Below the pieces are notes generated by a model. The model saw nothing but the letters and a program-made list of their open reading frames with translations, did no database searches and had not been told where the DNA came from. DNA of 64,000 nt from Desulfosporosinus cupriresistens (lineage in GTDB: Bacteria > Bacillota > Desulfitobacteriia > Desulfitobacteriales > Desulfitobacteriaceae), in assembly GCF_001707885.1 (NCBI RefSeq), contig NZ_MASS01000016.1, positions 1-64,000 of the forward strand. The letters run 5' to 3'. This document shows, in pieces, positions 44,570 to 52,669 of the stretch (position 1 is the stretch's first letter; each line of letters starts with the position of its first letter). A program made the position numbers and the translations under genes.

Positions 44570-45250
44570 GTGTTTAATAATAACTTATATATTATAAAAA
44601 ACATTCGCTTGTTTCCCACGGATGTTATGAGGGATATGCTGGAAAAAGGAGAAAGGGTTTTTTTCGGAAAAGGGGAACACGTTATTACCCCTGGAATGTT
44701 AATACAATCTGTTTATCTCGTAGAGACGGGCAATGCAAGTGTATACAAGCTTCATATTGATGGAAAGGAGTGTATTCTGGGATTAGTATCCCCAAGGGAG
44801 TTTGTAAATCTTTTAGATACTTTCTCTAGCAAGGAAACTACTATATTTTGTAAGGCTTTAACGGATCTATCCATTGTGAAAATACCAAAACAAGAAATTA
44901 TAACAATTGTTAACGAAAATCCTACTTTGGCCATTAATCTATTACATTTCTTTTCGGAGCGGTACCAAGAAGTAATCGAGGTTTTAGAACAGGTGGCCTA
45001 CGGTAAAGTGGAAGAAAGGTTAATTTTCTTACTTCGCAAACTGGCTGACCCTTTAGAAGGTGACGGAGACTGGTATCCTTTGCCGGTTTCCATAACGCAT
45101 AGGGATTTAGCGGGTATGATTGCTTCCACCAGGGAAACAGTGACCTTATTGCTAAATAAATTACGGCAGGAAAACACCATTCGAATCGATAACAACAGAA
45201 TCTGGATTTACTTAGACGAAACTCGATTAACAAAGTGTAATATTTGTTAA
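44570..45250 (+). CDS. Crp/Fnr-family transcription regulator
   Basis: 226 residues. The cyclic-nucleotide-like effector domain covers ~1-120 (FGKGEHVITPGMLIQSVYLVETGNASVYKL). A long dimer helix is near 130-150. The C-terminal helix-turn-helix is THRDLAGMIASTRETVTLLLNKL near 177-199. The FNR cysteine set is absent (no N-terminal CX3C..), so it is not an oxygen-sensing FNR. GTG start with AGAGGGGTG about 10 bases upstream. It is followed by OsmC and MFS genes on the same strand, which it may regulate (inference). Confidence 0.88.
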   Translation: MFNNNLYIIKNIRLFPTDVMRDMLEKGERVFFGKGEHVITPGMLIQSVYLVETGNASVYKLHIDGKECILGLVSPREFVNLLDTFSSKETTIFCKALTDLSIVKIPKQEIITIVNENPTLAINLLHFFSERYQEVIEVLEQVAYGKVEERLIFLLRKLADPLEGDGDWYPLPVSITHRDLAGMIASTRETVTLLLNKLRQENTIRIDNNRIWIYLDETRLTKCNIC

Positions 45251-45322
45251 TAAGGTAAGCCTCCTTACATACATGGAGCTTCCCACATGCTAACCTTTAA
45301 AAGGAGAGGAGATGAGCTTACA

Positions 45323-45814
45323 ATGAATAATATTGACTTTAACATGTTAACGCAAACTATGAGTGCAATGAAGGTGGACCAAAATCTAGCCATAAAAAAA
45401 TGGGTTGCGAAGATCCACTGGGTAGATGGCGTACAAAATCAAGTGGGGATAAGGGAATTTACCCCATTTGAAATGGATCAGCCAAAGCCTATGGGCGGAA
45501 TGAATAAAGCCCCAAACCCTGTAGAATATTTAGTAGCTGCTGTAGGAGGATGTTTTGCAATAACCTTTCAAGTGTTAGCGAGCCAGCAAGGGATAAAGCT
45601 GGAGAATGTAGATGTCACAATTGAAGCCGATTTAAATGCCGCGGTGTTTTTAGGGATCGAGGAGGGCGATGGCGGGATTTTAAATCCGGTTATTACTTTA
45701 ACGGTGGAGACTTCCGCGAGTAAAATACAAGTAATGGAAATTGCGAATATTGCCCTTCGAAAATCGCCGGTTTTGGCAAGTTTAAAAACGAAAGTAAATC
45801 TAGTAATACAGTAG
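45323..45814 (+). CDS. OsmC/Ohr-family protein
   Basis: About 163 residues. OsmC fold: the central PNPVEYLVAAVGGCFAITFQVLA holds the single conserved Cys (the second redox Cys position is not obvious), then VDVTIEADLN. Family members reduce organic peroxides or act on related thiol chemistry; YhfA/OsmC-like members with one Cys are of unknown substrate. GGAGAGGAG before the ATG at 45323 makes it the likely start rather than 45287. It lies between the Crp/Fnr and MFS genes. Confidence 0.82.
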   Translation: MNNIDFNMLTQTMSAMKVDQNLAIKKWVAKIHWVDGVQNQVGIREFTPFEMDQPKPMGGMNKAPNPVEYLVAAVGGCFAITFQVLASQQGIKLENVDVTIEADLNAAVFLGIEEGDGGILNPVITLTVETSASKIQVMEIANIALRKSPVLASLKTKVNLVIQ

Positions 45815-45827
45815 ATACTTGTAAATA

Positions 45828-45860
45828 GGTCACCTGATCTGCCGGGTGGCTTATTTTCTA
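45828..45860 (+). terminator. Probable terminator after the OsmC gene
   Basis: GGTCACC / GGGTGGC imperfect stem followed by TTATTTTCTATT. Confidence 0.45.
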
Positions 45861-45905
45861 TTGCACGTACGGGTCCTTGTCGTGAAGAACCATCTGGCTT
45901 TAAAG

Positions 45906-45939
45906 GAGATCTATAGGATAATAAGCCATTATAGATCTC
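45906..45939. repeat. Inverted repeat before the MFS gene
   Basis: Perfect 10-base arms GAGATCTATA / TATAGATCTC with a 14-base spacer, about 70 bases upstream of the transporter start. It could be an operator or a leader hairpin. Confidence 0.5.
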
Positions 45940-46009
45940 ACTTACAAAATAACGTGAATAAATCGCGATTGTCGCTTAGGTGATAGACGTTTAATAGGAG
46001 TCGTAATAG

Positions 46010-47230
46010 ATGGATGAGTACTTAAATCGAAACAGACTTTTATGGACATTATCAGTTGCACAATTTATGGTTATGCAAATCTGGTATAACTTTTCTGCTG
46101 TTCTATCTCCGCTAAAACAGGCGTGGAATATAACTAACTTTCAGGCAGGCGTTATAATCTCTACCTTTCAGTTAGGTTATGTCATCGCGGTTTTCTTTTT
46201 TAGTGTATTAAGTGATAGACATAACCCACAGAAAATTTTTATCTTTGGAGCCCTCGTTACAGGAATTTCAAGTTTGCTTTTTGCTTTTTGTGCAAATGGA
46301 TTTTACAGTGCTTTGCTTTTAAGAACGCTTGCTGGGATAGGAATGGGTGGAGTTTACGTTCCCGGTATGAGGTTACTTGCTGGAGTTTTCCCACCCGAAT
46401 CTAGAGGAAAAGCAATAGGCTTTTATGTTGGTTCCCTTGTTGTCGGTTCGGGGGCCTCACTGCTTTTATCAGGTATATTGGTAAAAATCATCAGTTGGGC
46501 TACGCTGATTACCATTACTTCTCTGGGGGCACTGTTCGGGGCTTTTTTAGTCTATCAGATGGGTGAAGTGCCCCTCAATGCTGTCAAAGTTGAATTGAGT
46601 TGGGGCCAAGTTAAAAAGGTTTTGTCTCGGCCCAATCTATTATTAAATTTAGGTTATATGGGACATATGTGGGAACTTTACGCCATGTGGCCATGGATCG
46701 CTCCTTTTTTGGTAGCAATGTTTAAATTTCATGGGTATTCGACTCAAGACGCCCAGATGTATGGCAATATCATAGGGGGACTAAGTGTCATTATAGGGAG
46801 TATTGCGACTTGGACGGGGGGATTTTTCTCTGATCGAAAAGGAAGAATAAAAAGTATCCTAGTTTTCTTAGTCGGGAGTATTTTTTGTTCGTTTATCATT
46901 GGATGGATGAGTGAATGGTCGATTTATGCGGCTTCAGCGATAGCCATTTTGTATGGTTTCTTAGTCATCGGAGATAGTCCGATTTTTTCAACGGCGATAA
47001 CAGAACTTGTGGATTCAGAGGTTACAGGGCTGGCTTTAGGAATTCAGTCGGTGATGGGCTTTGGAGTTACAATAATAGCTCCCGGTGTTTTTGGGTATTT
47101 AGTTGATAAAACACATTCTTGGGGTATTGCCTTTGCCTCTTTAGGAATAGGTGCACTCATCGGCCCATTGGCACTGCTATCATTAAGGAAACTCCCTGAG
47201 AGCTATAGGATGGCGGAAGGAAAGCAGTAA
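46010..47230 (+). CDS. Major facilitator superfamily transporter
   Basis: 406 residues with twelve predicted membrane helices. The MFS loop 2-3 motif is FFSVLSDRHNPQKIF, GIGMGGVYVPGMRLLAGVFPPESRGKA follows, and a repeat of the loop motif in the second half is GGFFSDRKGRIKSIL. This pattern suits nitrate/cyanate-type or sugar/organic anion symporters; the substrate cannot be read. Start ATG 46010 with TAGGAG upstream. It probably follows the OsmC gene as a separate unit. Confidence 0.88.
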   Translation: MDEYLNRNRLLWTLSVAQFMVMQIWYNFSAVLSPLKQAWNITNFQAGVIISTFQLGYVIAVFFFSVLSDRHNPQKIFIFGALVTGISSLLFAFCANGFYSALLLRTLAGIGMGGVYVPGMRLLAGVFPPESRGKAIGFYVGSLVVGSGASLLLSGILVKIISWATLITITSLGALFGAFLVYQMGEVPLNAVKVELSWGQVKKVLSRPNLLLNLGYMGHMWELYAMWPWIAPFLVAMFKFHGYSTQDAQMYGNIIGGLSVIIGSIATWTGGFFSDRKGRIKSILVFLVGSIFCSFIIGWMSEWSIYAASAIAILYGFLVIGDSPIFSTAITELVDSEVTGLALGIQSVMGFGVTIIAPGVFGYLVDKTHSWGIAFASLGIGALIGPLALLSLRKLPESYRMAEGKQ

Positions 47231-47256
47231 GAGCTAAAGTTAGTACTCGGCGGAAC

Positions 47257-47299
47257 TTGTCGTTCCGCGAAGGTACCTGGAACTTACGCGGAACGACAA
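47257..47299. terminator. Hairpin after the MFS gene
   Basis: Perfect 13-base arms TTGTCGTTCCGCG / CGCGGAACGACAA with a 17-base loop. There is no T run, so it may be a repeat element rather than a simple terminator. Confidence 0.5.
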
Positions 47300-47333
47300 T
47301 AAATGACGGCTCACCAGCATGTTGCGTCGAGTA

Positions 47334-47452
47334 GCACTGATTTGAACAGGTAAAACATCAAAATTATTGATCTGTGGGAAATACTGGGTGCCTTGAATCT
47401 CTTGATGGGTCACAAAAAACCAATCATTCAGAAAAATAGATTGCAGGCCGTG
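47334..47452 (-). pseudogene. Fragment of a second cardiolipin synthase gene
   Basis: These 119 bases match 42053-42171 inside cls at about 109 positions by eye, on the same strand. Read in the cls frame it has no stop: GLQSIFLNDWFFVTHQEIQG, then TQYFPQINNFDVLPVQISA. Several changes are synonymous or conservative, so the source was a functional paralogue and not a very recent copy. Both ends stop abruptly, one just after the hairpin at 47257-47299. Confidence 0.85.
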
Positions 47453-47590
47453 TGTTTAGTTCTGGTCTTCTCTCATTCGGCAATATTTACCTTTTCATGG
47501 TATAATAATATCGTCAAATTTATAGGCAAACAAAGAAAACTTGGCTGGCGTGCGAAGACACTACAATATCGAATAAAGGAGAGTGTTATT

Positions 47591-48169
47591 ATGCTAGTAC
47601 CCCAAGAAGAAAGACAATACACGTATGCAGACTACCTATCATGGCCTGAAGATGAAAGAGTAGAAATTATTGATGGTGTTCTCTATATGCAAGCAACCCC
47701 TTCACCAGAGCATCAGGAGATATCAATGAATTTATCTACTCAGATTTCAGTCTACTTAAAGGGAAAACCTTGTAAAGTTTATGCAGCCCCATTCTCTGTT
47801 AGGTTAACTAAGGGGGACGAAAAGAAAGACGAAGACATAAAGAAAGTTTTTGAGCCTGACATTACTGTCGTATGTGACAAATCTAAAATTGATAAACAAG
47901 GCTGTAAGGGTATACCCGACTTGATAATTGAAATTATTTCTCCATCTTCGATTAAACTTGACAGGGTTACCAAGTTTAATCAGTATGAAAACGCTGGAGT
48001 TATAGAATACTGGATTGTAGAGCCAGAAGGTAAGATTGTAAGTGTATTCTTATTGCAAAGCAACGGTAGATACGGTAGGCCAGAAATATACACAGAAGAG
48101 GAAAAAATAACCGTATCAATATTTCCAGATTTAACTGTAGATTTGAGTACGGTGTTTCCTTCTATTTAA
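47591..48169 (+). CDS. Uma2-family PD-(D/E)XK endonuclease-like protein
   Basis: 192 residues. Uma2/DUF820 motifs: RVEIIDGVLYMQATPSPEHQ, FEPDITVVCD, DLIIEIISPSS (catalytic E.IS), and KFNQYENAGVIEYWIVEP. The fold is a restriction-endonuclease type, but the biological role is unknown. The start is the ATG at 47591, with AAGGAG 9-10 bases upstream; the longer reading from 47393 runs through the cls fragment and is false. A terminator follows. Confidence 0.87.
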   Translation: MLVPQEERQYTYADYLSWPEDERVEIIDGVLYMQATPSPEHQEISMNLSTQISVYLKGKPCKVYAAPFSVRLTKGDEKKDEDIKKVFEPDITVVCDKSKIDKQGCKGIPDLIIEIISPSSIKLDRVTKFNQYENAGVIEYWIVEPEGKIVSVFLLQSNGRYGRPEIYTEEEKITVSIFPDLTVDLSTVFPSI

Positions 48170-48271
48170 AAAAGTTAATAAAGATGGGCAACACATTATC
48201 ATAATAGATACATATTGTTTGTTTTATAACCACAATATTTGCGAAAAGAGCATAAATATATAACAAAAATG

Positions 48272-48306
48272 AAGAGCGGTTCCACCATAAATGGTAAACC
48301 GCTCTT
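48272..48306. terminator. Hairpin terminator between the Uma2 gene and the RHS remnant
   Basis: AAGAGCGGTT / AACCGCTCTT perfect arms with further CCAT/ATGG pairing inside. AAAAAT lies on the left and CTACTTATT on the right, so it could serve both strands. Confidence 0.75.
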
Positions 48307-48313
48307 CTACTTA

Positions 48314-48514
48314 TTAGTGGCGTGGGTTTTCCCAGGGGTATGGGGCATCTGTTAAGATGAGGTTATTGTCTTCATCGTATCTGTAGTAAGTATCGATAGT
48401 AGCCTGATCATGGACATGGATTAGGCGGTTTAAGTCATCGTAACCGTAATTGATATGGTGACCTAACGCATCTTGCGAATGAGTTAAGTTGCCATGAACA
48501 TCAAAAATAGAATC
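48314..48514 (-). pseudogene. Second RHS/YD-repeat remnant
   Basis: The minus strand reads DSIFDVHGNLTHSQDALGHH, INYGYDDLNRLIHVHDQATI, then YYRYDEDNNLILTDAPYP and a stop. That is two to three YD repeats in one open frame. It begins inside the 3' end of cobD in another frame, with no start codon or ribosome site. It is a fragment of an RHS protein, probably of the same origin as 43180-43907. Confidence 0.85.
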
Positions 48515-49616
48515 CTTTCAACCCTTCAATGAGCTGTTCCATGACGAAGATATCTTTAATCGCTACCCGAATAAAATCACCGGGCAGACCTGCAAAGCTG
48601 GAACAGTCGCGTACCAGTATCCCATGACGTCCCAGATGTTCAATCAATTCTTTAGAGGTATGATTCAAGACTTCGATTAAAGCAAAATTAACAGAGGTTG
48701 GCCAAAGTCGCAGATGGGGAAAATTGCATAGAGCGAATTCACGATAAAAATAGGATCTGCTCTCTGTCAATTTTTCCCGAACCTCATCCGCATACTTCAG
48801 ATCCCGAAGTGCAGTGATTCCGGCATGTTGAGCGAGAACGTTCACAGACCAAGGATCACGGTATTGCTCGAATAGGTGAAGCAAAGACTCATGAGCAAAG
48901 ACAGTGCCCAAACGCAACCCCGGTAAACTGTAAAACTTAGTTAAAGAGTATAAGATAATAAGGTGATCGTTGGCCTCAAGATAGGCACGAGTAGAGTTGC
49001 GTAACTCGTCCGGAAGAAAATCAAGGAACGACTCATCGAAGAGAATCCGACAGCCTAATTCTTTGGTTAGATATAAGATTCGTTCAAAGGTGTCTTTTTC
49101 CAGGACTCTCCCTGTCGGATTATGCGGGGAACAAAGAAAGAGTAAGTCACACCCTTCAAGGTATTCTCGCCATTTTCGGTCTACCCCACCTTCATCACGT
49201 GTGTTTTCGTTTTCACTTTCACCAGCAACACGCTTAAACTTCGCCCAGCCTTCTGGGCCCAGCGGGATATAGCTCACTTCAGACCCGACAGAACGCGCTG
49301 CCCGTTCGTATTCACTGAATGTTGGAATTGGAATCACAACTTTTTTAGGTTTTAACGCTTGAACGATTGTAAAGATTAATTCACCAGCACCGTTGCCGAC
49401 CATGATTCTTTCGGCCGGTAGGTTCATATGACTAGCCAGAGTCTTTCTTAAGGCTTGACTCTCGGGGTCTGGGTAATGGACAATCTCTGGCATTCCCTGT
49501 TGCAAGGATGCCCAAACCCCAGGCGGCGGCCCATAAGGATTAATATTTGCCGAAAGGTCAATAAACGAATCCAAGCCATACAATTCTTGAGCTCTGCGCA
49601 GATTTCCACCGTGCAT
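48501..49616 (-). CDS. cobD: Threonine-phosphate decarboxylase / histidinol-phosphate aminotransferase-like (CobD)
   Basis: About 371 residues, PLP fold type I. It decarboxylates L-threonine-O-3-phosphate to (R)-1-amino-2-propanol phosphate for the nucleotide-loop linker of cobalamin. Features are HGGNL at the start, LSANINPYGPP, NGAGELI, CSPHNPTGRV, ILFDESFLDF and the PLP lysine in YSLTKFYSLPGLRLG. GGGGTG lies 5 bases before the ATG at 49616, preferred to 49631. It is downstream of the threonine kinase gene, which makes its substrate. Its last bases overlap the RHS fragment. Confidence 0.9.
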   Translation of the reverse strand: MHGGNLRRAQELYGLDSFIDLSANINPYGPPPGVWASLQQGMPEIVHYPDPESQALRKTLASHMNLPAERIMVGNGAGELIFTIVQALKPKKVVIPIPTFSEYERAARSVGSEVSYIPLGPEGWAKFKRVAGESENENTRDEGGVDRKWREYLEGCDLLFLCSPHNPTGRVLEKDTFERILYLTKELGCRILFDESFLDFLPDELRNSTRAYLEANDHLIILYSLTKFYSLPGLRLGTVFAHESLLHLFEQYRDPWSVNVLAQHAGITALRDLKYADEVREKLTESRSYFYREFALCNFPHLRLWPTSVNFALIEVLNHTSKELIEHLGRHGILVRDCSSFAGLPGDFIRVAIKDIFVMEQLIEGLKGFYF

Positions 49617-49620
49617 AGTT

Positions 49621-50538
49621 TCACCCCGCATTTTCAGATAATTTCAGTTTTGTGGCTAAGATTCCACCGGAATGACTGTTAAAGAGATCGAGATACACAG
49701 GGTTAAACAGTTGATGTGCTTCAAGTCGTAGGTTCTTACGTAGCTCCCGATTGGCAAAGCTGTTCTGAGGAAATACGCCAGCGAGCAGGGTGCCACTGTG
49801 AGCAGTAACAACCCCCAGCCCTCCTTTCTGACGAACCCAGGCCAAGAAGGGCTCAAACAACGATTTGGGATTTATCTCAAGATTGCACCGGGCACTGATT
49901 GTCCCGGCTGCAGCTAATTTTCCCAAATCAGCTTGCTCTATTCCTTCACGGGCCAAACCATACGCCCTCTGAATTTCACCTTCATATCTCCGATAGTGCT
50001 CCGCTAAACCTGGGCGGGCATTAAACACCCTGGTATCAATTGTTCCCCCCCAGTCTAAGGCGAGAAATAAAGCAGGGACTGAAGCTCCCAACACGTTATG
50101 GCTATGGCCCTGAACATGTTCAATTTCCGTGATTCCTGGAAACATGACACTGTCACTTGGTTCAATCCGTAAAGCAAAATGCGCTAAGCGCTCTGGAGCA
50201 GGATCTTTTCCAAGAGCAATTAGAGCGGCTGCTGCTACGGCAGAAATGTCAGCGGTTGAGCTCGCCATTCCTTTCCCTTCCGGAAGCTGCTGGATAAATT
50301 TCACCGTACCACCTAATGCTGGTAGACCTAAGTTGTCTTTAAGCAATTGCAAGACTTGGAGCGCTTTTGTTTTACTCGGAGGAAGATCCCAGCCTGTGGC
50401 GTGCATATTCAATGCCACCCTGGCCTCCGAAAATCGGTCAATGGGACAATCCACCAGAAATGGAACTCCTTTGCGAGCTCCTTGTACCCATTCTCCACAT
50501 GTCCCCGGACACCGGGCCAACCCAACAGTGAAATCCAT
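49621..50538 (-). CDS. pduX: L-threonine kinase (PduX-like, GHMP family)
   Basis: 305 residues. It phosphorylates L-threonine with ATP to give the CobD substrate. The GHMP ATP loop is LPEGKGMASSTADISAVAAA near residues 87-106. The N-terminal ARCPGTCGEWVQG is the PduX signature, and SGTLLAG..P comes late. The ATG overlaps the cobO stop (TAATG). It ends 4 bases before cobD, so the two steps of linker synthesis are encoded back to back. Confidence 0.88.
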   Translation of the reverse strand: MDFTVGLARCPGTCGEWVQGARKGVPFLVDCPIDRFSEARVALNMHATGWDLPPSKTKALQVLQLLKDNLGLPALGGTVKFIQQLPEGKGMASSTADISAVAAAALIALGKDPAPERLAHFALRIEPSDSVMFPGITEIEHVQGHSHNVLGASVPALFLALDWGGTIDTRVFNARPGLAEHYRRYEGEIQRAYGLAREGIEQADLGKLAAAGTISARCNLEINPKSLFEPFLAWVRQKGGLGVVTAHSGTLLAGVFPQNSFANRELRKNLRLEAHQLFNPVYLDLFNSHSGGILATKLKLSENAG

Positions 50539-51095
50539 TAATATTCAATCCCCCTACGACTGTTAACCCCTTTAGCAAAAGGATGTTTTAGTAAGTTTAA
50601 GTCCCACCAATTGTCCACTAAAGGCTCTAAGTCAGCGGACATCCCTCGTCCCGTTAGAATCCAGTGCAGGGAGGAATGTGTTGACAGCAGTTCTTTCAAT
50701 AGATCCAAGCTCAGAAAACCATGGTTTAGGGCATGGCTCACCTCATCTAAAATAATCACTTGATAGGTGTTTGCCTTAACTTCGTCTACCACGAAATCAA
50801 AGGCCTGTTGAACCAACTCTAAAGCGATCTCCGGATTGCGATTTTGGCGAAAACATTCCCCACACCCCGTACAGTGTTTCATACCGGTACGGATCATCCC
50901 CGACCAACGACATCCTACTCCAAATTGAACGAGAGGAATTCCTAAACGATTAAGACCCAATAGTTCACCACTGTAAGTACTCCCTTTGAGGAATTGGACC
51001 ATTAGAACTTGTTTTCCTCTAGAATAAGCTAGCACGGCTTCGCCAATGGCTGACGTTGTCTTACCTTTACCCTGTCCGGTATAAACGGTAATCAT
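50538..51095 (-). CDS. cobO: Cob(I)yrinic acid a,c-diamide adenosyltransferase (CobA/CobO/BtuR type)
   Basis: 185 residues. Walker A YTGQGKGKTTSAIGEA is near residues 4-19, followed by VLMVQFLKGS, VIILDEVSHALNHG and LTGRG. It adds the 5'-deoxyadenosyl group to the reduced cobalt centre. A cysteine cluster HCTGCGECF is an unusual insert for this family and might bind a metal. It overlaps the cbiA stop by 4 bases (ATGA). Confidence 0.92.
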   Translation of the reverse strand: MITVYTGQGKGKTTSAIGEAVLAYSRGKQVLMVQFLKGSTYSGELLGLNRLGIPLVQFGVGCRWSGMIRTGMKHCTGCGECFRQNRNPEIALELVQQAFDFVVDEVKANTYQVIILDEVSHALNHGFLSLDLLKELLSTHSSLHWILTGRGMSADLEPLVDNWWDLNLLKHPFAKGVNSRRGIEY

Positions 51096-52516
51096 GACTT
51101 AATTCCCTGAGAACGAGACTTAAACCAGTGTTCAAGCAATTCCCGGTGTCCAGAAAAATGAAGGTGAAGGTAGGAGGCGACGATATTATCCCGGGCATAT
51201 CCCTCCATTCGATCGGAGTGATCCCCTTTGAATAATTCATAAGCTGCAGGATATTCTTGCTCATAGGTCACACGTGAATAATGAAATTCATGTCCTTGAA
51301 CCGTTGTCCCGCGAGGACCTAAAAAATTATCCTCACGAAATACCCCGCGTCGATACCCAATGCCTTGTAAGCGTTTAGTCATTTCTGCCTTCATGGGAAT
51401 AAGACCCGCCAATTTAAGGTCTCTTCCTTCAAAATCCGTTATGGATTGTCCCAGATACATGTACCCACCACATTCGGCATAGATCGGTTTGCCACTCGCC
51501 GCATAGGAGCGCAGAGAATCGAGGAAGCTAAGATTTTCACTCAAGCGCTGTACATGAAGTTCTGGAAACCCTCCGCCTAGGAAAATACCATCCAGATCTT
51601 GGGGAAGGGCCTGGTCATGTAAAGGGCTAAACGGTACAATTATAAATTTCAAGCGTTCTGCGAGGTCTAAGGCATCTTGGTAGTAAAAAAGAAATGCCTC
51701 ATCCAACGCTAAACCTAAACGAAACGTTTCATGATTCAGCGGCTTAGCAGAAATAGAAGCAGGATTCATCTCAGAACTCAGAACAGAACGCGTGCTAGTT
51801 TTCACTTCTAAAAAAGTAGATTCTTGAAGATCCGGTGCGTTAAGCATAATGCTTTCAACTTGTTCCAGATCGATGTGGTCAGTTATTAGTTGGGAAAGGG
51901 TATCGATAAAGCCTCCCAGTGGTCCGCCCTCCCCCACGGGGACCAATCCTAGGTGCCGTTCTGGAAGTTGTAAGGCCACTTCCTTAGGGAAAACTCCGAG
52001 AATCGGAATCTTAAGATCACTAAGGGCTTCTCTAAGTATCTTTTCTTGGGCCGAAGATTTTACTCTGTTCAGTATAACCCCTTGAAGGTTTAATTCTGGA
52101 TCAAAGGTATTAAAGCCGTGTACTAAGGCAGCCACGCTGCGGGACATCGAGGAGGCATCGATAATGAGTATAACAGGAGCTCGCAGGAGTTTTGCTACAT
52201 CAGCGCTACTTCCGAAACCAGCCGTTCCGCTCATTCCATCAAATAGACCCATTACACCTTCAATCACTGCCCAACGCTCCTTTGAACTTTGAGCAAAGAC
52301 GGAAGGTAGATGTTCACCCAGCAGCCACCGGTCAAGATTGCGGGAAGCTGCTCCCGTAGCTGCCGCATGATAACTAGGATCGATGTAATCTGGCCCAACC
52401 TTGTACCCCTGGATTGGCCGTTCGCGCTTTTTCAAAGCCGCCATCAAACCAGTAGCTAGAGTTGTTTTACCCACTCCGCTATGCGTTCCCGCTACAACAA
52501 TCCGAGGAATCCTCAT
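51092..52516 (-). CDS. cbiA: Cobyrinic acid a,c-diamide synthase
   Basis: 474 residues. The N-terminal dethiobiotin-synthetase-like ATP domain (VAGTHSGVGKTTLATGLM at 7-24, YKVGPDYIDPSYHA) is followed by a C-terminal class I glutamine amidotransferase-like domain (FLGGGFPELH, YAECGGYMYLG with the catalytic Cys). It amidates the a and c side chains of the corrin ring using glutamine. It overlaps cobO. Upstream is the 7-base repeat array. Confidence 0.94.
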   Translation of the reverse strand: MRIPRIVVAGTHSGVGKTTLATGLMAALKKRERPIQGYKVGPDYIDPSYHAAATGAASRNLDRWLLGEHLPSVFAQSSKERWAVIEGVMGLFDGMSGTAGFGSSADVAKLLRAPVILIIDASSMSRSVAALVHGFNTFDPELNLQGVILNRVKSSAQEKILREALSDLKIPILGVFPKEVALQLPERHLGLVPVGEGGPLGGFIDTLSQLITDHIDLEQVESIMLNAPDLQESTFLEVKTSTRSVLSSEMNPASISAKPLNHETFRLGLALDEAFLFYYQDALDLAERLKFIIVPFSPLHDQALPQDLDGIFLGGGFPELHVQRLSENLSFLDSLRSYAASGKPIYAECGGYMYLGQSITDFEGRDLKLAGLIPMKAEMTKRLQGIGYRRGVFREDNFLGPRGTTVQGHEFHYSRVTYEQEYPAAYELFKGDHSDRMEGYARDNIVASYLHLHFSGHRELLEHWFKSRSQGIKS

Positions 52517-52530
52517 ACTATCTCCCCCTA

Positions 52531-52669
52531 TTCGTGGTTCGTGGTTCGTAGTTCGTAGTTCGTAGTTCGTGGTTAGTGGTTAGAAGTTAGTAGTTAGAAG
52601 TTAGTAGTTATTAGTTTGTAGTTATTAGTTTGTAGTTTGTAGTTCGCAGTTCGCAGTTCGAACCACGAA
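52531..52669. repeat. Array of degenerate 7-base tandem repeats between cbiB and cbiA
   Basis: About 18 units follow TT(C/A/T)GTAG/TTCGTGG in unbroken 7-base register. They differ only by substitutions: TTCGTGG, TTCGTAG, TTAGAAG, TTAGTAG, TTATTAG, TTTGTAG, TTCGCAG. They end with an inverted pair (TTCGAAC CACGAA). No spacers are present, so it is not a CRISPR. It touches the cbiB stop. Confidence 0.92.

Noticed and set aside
47393..47590. N-terminal 66-residue extension of the Uma2 protein
   Set aside because: It translates the cls fragment backwards; a good ribosome site lies before the ATG at 47591.
52531..52669. CRISPR array
   Set aside because: Units are 7 bases with no spacers.
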